The translations under genes and the position numbers were made by a program. Below, piece by piece: positions 60,663-64,000 of a stretch of DNA of 64,000 bases. Source of the stretch: Ecytonucleospora hepatopenaei. Lineage: Eukaryota > Microsporidia > Enterocytozoonidae. The stretch is taken from positions 62,001 to 126,000 of the forward strand of contig JAPMUG010000002.1 in NCBI GenBank assembly GCA_026692725.1. Direction: 5' to 3'. Positions within the stretch are counted from its first letter, which is position 1. Each line of letters starts with the position of its first letter. The notes beneath the pieces are model-generated. The model ran no database searches and was not told the origin of the DNA. It worked only from the letters and a program-made list of their open reading frames with translations.

Positions 60663-61616
60663 TTACATGTATATATTGTCATTATACTCCTCTTCTGTAT
60701 AGTGACACTGCTTATTCATGCTGTACCCGGGATAACTGCGGGTCACTCTGCGCTTCCTGTTGATCTTCCGCACCAGGCTCTTGTCTTCGGCCAGGGACCA
60801 GTACCCTCCTTTTCCGCGCTGGTACGCCTGGCGGGGGGTTTTCTTGAAGGCTGGGTTCAGGGACAGGTTGTGTCGGATGCTGTTCTTCCATATGGCATCT
60901 GCTGTTCTGAAGTACGGGTAGTTCTCTTCTATCCACGTGTATATTTCATTTAAGGTTAACATGCCATCTGGTGAGGTAGAGAGTGCCTTAAGTATCATAT
61001 ACGCATATGAGTCATCTGGTTTGTTAGGGTCATTAATAAATGTATTTTTTATATTATGCTTATTTATATTGTTTATATTATTGTATTTTATATTACTTTG
61101 TAAATTACTATTTGTATTATTTATATTGCTGTTAGTTATGTTATTATTTACGTTACTGTTGGTTATGCTATAATTATTTAATAGCACTGGACTTACGTAT
61201 TCTTGTCTTTCCTCTTTATCCATTAGGAGTTGGCATAACTCCATATAATTGTCATGCGATGGAATCTTAAATATATCTGACATGTATTCTGTATTGGTGG
61301 TAGTGTATGAATTGTTCGATGTATATGTTGCATAGTAATCATATGGGGTTGTTTCAGTAGATTCATTTGTTTTTTTGTTTTTATCTTTTTTAAGGTTATT
61401 GTCATAATCATATGGATTAGTATTAAGGTTATTGCCATGTAAATTAGTATAATTAGTATTATATGGATTAGTATAATTAGTATTATACAAATTATTATAT
61501 GTATTATTGCATTTATCAGAGGGATTATTTTTTACCGTATTGTTTTTCATATTCGTATTATACTCGTTACCAGCAGTATTGTTTATACCTTCTAGATCAG
61601 TTATATCCAAAAACAT
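60663..61616 (-). CDS. Forkhead-domain transcription factor
   Basis: The 317-aa product has a C-terminal forkhead DNA-binding domain at about residues 200-285: KPDDSYAYMILKAL, LTLNEIYTWIEENYPYF, then the recognition-helix region WKNSIRHNLSLNPAFKK and GKGGYWSL. All landmark residues of the fold are present. A basic stretch follows (RKINRKRRVTRSYPG), as in many fork-head factors. The first ~195 residues are Asn/Thr/Tyr-rich low complexity with NTNYTNPY repeats, probably disordered. The domain DNA (about 60703-60960) is the most GC-rich stretch of the block, while the N-terminal half is A/T-rich. CCC lies directly before the ATG and overlaps a GTAAACA site. The specific forkhead subfamily is not assignable. 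Confidence 0.92.
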   Translation of the reverse strand: MFLDITDLEGINNTAGNEYNTNMKNNTVKNNPSDKCNNTYNNLYNTNYTNPYNTNYTNLHGNNLNTNPYDYDNNLKKDKNKKTNESTETTPYDYYATYTSNNSYTTTNTEYMSDIFKIPSHDNYMELCQLLMDKEERQEYVSPVLLNNYSITNSNVNNNITNSNINNTNSNLQSNIKYNNINNINKHNIKNTFINDPNKPDDSYAYMILKALSTSPDGMLTLNEIYTWIEENYPYFRTADAIWKNSIRHNLSLNPAFKKTPRQAYQRGKGGYWSLAEDKSLVRKINRKRRVTRSYPGYSMNKQCHYTEEEYNDNIYM

Positions 61617-61625
61617 GGGTAAACA
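61617..61625 (+). promoter_or_regulatory. GTAAACA site overlapping the forkhead gene start signal
   Basis: GGG at 61617-61619 (CCC for the minus-strand forkhead gene) overlaps GTAAACA at 61619-61625, the consensus bound by forkhead factors. It lies two bases upstream of the gene's own ATG. Confidence 0.35.
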
Positions 61626-62050
61626 TGTACATATTTTTTATATTAAAACAAATAAATTGATTTTAATAAATTTATAAGACACAATAATACTGGATTGTTA
61701 TACGTATAAACACATTTTATTAGTTTTAAAATTTTTCAGGTAAAGTTTTAATATATCAAAAATATTAAAAAGATATTATTGGTGATGTATAATTTAAAAG
61801 TATGTATAACAGTGTATAGCATGTATTTAACAATATAAATCATCTTAAAGATAATCTTGTAAATCTTAATATTTTATTACAAACAAATAATAAATCAGTT
61901 TTGGAGGGAAAAATGATATGTAAAAATACCTTGATGATTTTATATATAAAACAGTTATATTAACAATAAAATTAATAATAAGTTAAATAATTTATAATCA
62001 TAATGGAAAAGGATGAAAGTATAAAATATATTTATATATAATATTTTTTA
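61626..62050. other. Spacer between forkhead and MCM4 genes
   Basis: An AT-rich spacer of about 425 bp without the pentanucleotide repeats seen to its left. The longest ATG frames on either strand are under 25 codons. I see no gene. Confidence 0.5.
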
Positions 62051-64000
62051 TTATATCTTTTCTATTATCTTTGTCTTATTATTATAATATACTAAATCTT
62101 CTCCTTGTAACTCATTTAATGCATCATATAAAATACTATCCTCTACTTTCATGTCTTTTAACACTTCTGAGAGCAACATTGACTTTCCTTTTCCTTCTTT
62201 ACTTCCTTTTTTCAATATTTTCATAATTTCCTTCTTTAAATCATCCACTAAAAGTCTTTTACTTCTTAAATTACCCGAAATCACCATGTCCATATCTATC
62301 TTTCCTGTACGTGGATCAAGGGCATATAAAAGCAGACTTTCCTTAATAAGACGCACTGCTTCTGAAACATCTGCATCCGTCACTTCTTTGCTCAGCCTCA
62401 TTCTTGCATGTGCCTCGCTAAGTCTAATTATACTTTCCAACTGCCTGGTTGTTGCTGTTATGCTGTTTCCATTGTCCAACTGTCTTAATTCTACGTACGC
62501 ATATGAAATGCTGTCCTTTGCTTGTTTTGTAAGGACTGGATTTATCTTTTTTGCTTCTTTAAGGTAAATCTTAAAAATATCGATAGGAACTACATCACTC
62601 CAACTATTTTCACCACCATTTTCACAAAACAAATCAACAATATGCTCAGCTACTTTTTTGTCTTGATTTTCTTCTGGTTTGTCGATTAGCAGGGCGACAA
62701 TGTCAAAACGGGAAAGGAGCGTAGGAGGCAAATTCAAATTTTCTACAATTGACTTTCTTACGTTGTATTTTGACTCAATTGGATTGCATGACGCCAATAC
62801 TGAACACCTTGCATTTAAAGTTGTAATTATTCCTGCCTTTGCTATGCTTACTGTTTGCTGTTCCATAACTTCATGCAAAACACTTTGAGTTGTTTCATTC
62901 ATTTTGTCAAATTCATCGATACAGCATATTCCATTGTCACTCAGAACCAATGCACCTGACTCAAGGACATACTGACCGCTATCCTTATCCCTTACAACTG
63001 ATGCAGTAAGACCAACTGCACTAGATCCTCTTCCAGAGGTATAAATTCCTCTTTCTGTAATTCTGTTTATAAATCCAAGCAACTGGCTTTTTGCTATTCC
63101 TGGGTCTCCTGCCAGCAAAATGTTGATGTCCCCTCTCAGTCTGCTATTTTTTAGATTTTTTTGGACGCCTCCAAAAAGTTGCAAAAGCAGCGACTTTTTT
63201 ACATTGTCCATTCCAAAAATTGATGGTGCTATACTTTTTGACAAAATGTCATAAATACGCGGGTTGTTAATCAAATGCTCTATTTTTGCAATGTCATCAT
63301 CATTTGTTTCATCCTTTGAACTTTCCCTAAAAGTGTCTCCCTCCACTTTTCCTGTGCCGTATTCCACAATGTTAAGCATTTGGATAAAAAGACGAAATGA
63401 ACTTTTTGCCTTTTTAACCAACGGACTTACCCTTACAGGCACTGCTTTTAGGATACCTATGACTGTTACCTTGTCACCAGGTACCAATTTATCAACAAGA
63501 TCGTCTTTGCTTACCAAGGTCAGGGTCATCGGAGTTGTTCCTTCTGGAATATTTTCTGGTAGTTCCTGGAGTCGAACCACCTGCTTGTCGGTGTATTCTC
63601 CGCTGTTTACCTGCAAGGAAAAAGAAAAGCGATTTCCACAATCACAAGCTGTAGGTTCATTTACAGTCTCTTTAATTGCATCCACTTTCACCATTATGCC
63701 ACATTTAACACACTTGTATGTAGCACTTTTTATTTCAGGAATGACACTGCTTGACCTATTTATCATGCCAGAAACTTTAACAATTTTGTCAATGCTTTTT
63801 GGTTCTATGTTTCTTATAATAATGTCACTTCCTATGTTTTTAGGCCTTATTTTTATTTTTACCTCTTCATCAGGCTTTCTTTCTGTGTAAATTTCATTTA
63901 AAACATTTTCAAAAATTGGCACAACTTCCTGGGGAAAATTTTCAAGCTGAAAATTTAAAAATTCGTAGTTTCCTAAAAAACTAGCACAGTCCAAATAAAA
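62051..64000 (-). CDS. MCM4: MCM4 replicative helicase subunit, N-terminus outside window
   Basis: MCM4 is one of six subunits of the replicative DNA helicase. Visible in order are the N-terminal YPQEV-type block (FPQEVVPIFENV), RNIEPKSIDKIVKVSGM, a zinc-binding region (CVKC...CDCG), QELPENIPEGTTPMTL, Walker A LLAGDPGIAKSQLL, Walker B CCIDEFDKM, SCNPIESKYN, and the arginine-finger block LPPTLLSRFD. 'SGMINRSS.VIPE' and 'NLNLPPTLLSRFD' favour MCM4 over its paralogues. The frame stays open to base 64000 with no ATG at the visible N-terminus (a TTG at 63994 is internal), so the gene continues beyond the window. About 650 residues are seen; the regulatory N-terminal tail is not. Confidence 0.9.
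   Translation of the reverse strand, partial: FYLDCASFLGNYEFLNFQLENFPQEVVPIFENVLNEIYTERKPDEEVKIKIRPKNIGSDIIIRNIEPKSIDKIVKVSGMINRSSSVIPEIKSATYKCVKCGIMVKVDAIKETVNEPTACDCGNRFSFSLQVNSGEYTDKQVVRLQELPENIPEGTTPMTLTLVSKDDLVDKLVPGDKVTVIGILKAVPVRVSPLVKKAKSSFRLFIQMLNIVEYGTGKVEGDTFRESSKDETNDDDIAKIEHLINNPRIYDILSKSIAPSIFGMDNVKKSLLLQLFGGVQKNLKNSRLRGDINILLAGDPGIAKSQLLGFINRITERGIYTSGRGSSAVGLTASVVRDKDSGQYVLESGALVLSDNGICCIDEFDKMNETTQSVLHEVMEQQTVSIAKAGIITTLNARCSVLASCNPIESKYNVRKSIVENLNLPPTLLSRFDIVALLIDKPEENQDKKVAEHIVDLFCENGGENSWSDVVPIDIFKIYLKEAKKINPVLTKQAKDSISYAYVELRQLDNGNSITATTRQLESIIRLSEAHARMRLSKEVTDADVSEAVRLIKESLLLYALDPRTGKIDMDMVISGNLRSKRLLVDDLKKEIMKILKKGSKEGKGKSMLLSEVLKDMKVEDSILYDALNELQGEDLVYYNNKTKIIEKI

Overview
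The window looks like a microsporidian nuclear genome segment. The evidence is very low GC, compact intron-less genes, eukaryotic orthologues (eEF2, RPB9, eL15, MCM4, NOP10, NOP2, DPH5, FIP1), a polar-tube-like secretome, and a recurrent start signal. In that signal an A/T stretch, often AAATTT, followed by CCC sits just upstream of the ATG (seen before eEF2, NOP10, the SEC13-like gene, the forkhead gene, guanylate kinase and others). The standard genetic code fits throughout. I cannot name the genus.

Layout. 1-9.8 kb is an ordinary compact block: a partial unknown gene off the left edge, a gamma-tubulin complex component, an MscS channel, a SAS-6-like protein, guanylate kinase, a HECT ligase and a small secreted protein. 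9.9-21.6 kb is AT-expanded and Asn-rich: RRP8, three putative type I membrane proteins, a SANT-domain protein, YOS1, several unknown proteins and one ORF broken at codon 4. 21.8-25.7 kb returns to ordinary composition: a membrane protein and its truncated paralogue, NOP2, a Gly/Asn-rich secreted protein and a small acidic protein. 25.9-37.9 kb is a gene-free graveyard of decayed DNA transposons: at least six Merlin/ISXO2-like fragments on both strands, a hAT relic, foldback/MITE-like elements and dispersed repeats. 37.9-43.6 kb holds a frameshifted secreted-protein gene, NOP10, eEF2 and a SEC13-like gene. 43.9-48.3 kb is a large acidic secreted protein resembling polar tube protein 3. 48.4-61.6 kb is a second AT-expanded block: DPH5, a Dicer with no recognisable helicase, an unknown protein, RPB9, eL15, FIP1, a TRS31-like TRAPP subunit and a forkhead factor, separated by long pentanucleotide satellites. 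MCM4 runs off the right edge.

Functional links. DPH5 acts in making diphthamide on eEF2, and both lie here. YOS1, SEC13-like and TRS31-like belong to ER-Golgi traffic. RRP8, NOP2 and NOP10 are rRNA-modification factors. The gamma-tubulin complex component and the SAS-6-like protein are both microtubule-organising-centre families.

Most notable points: a SAS-6-like head domain plus coiled coil in a lineage thought to lack centrioles; paired TGAAACA palindromes upstream of the polar-tube-like gene; promoter-to-ATG spacing stretched by microsatellites in the AT-expanded blocks; and abrupt GC-rich islands over the conserved cores of genes that are otherwise almost pure A/T.
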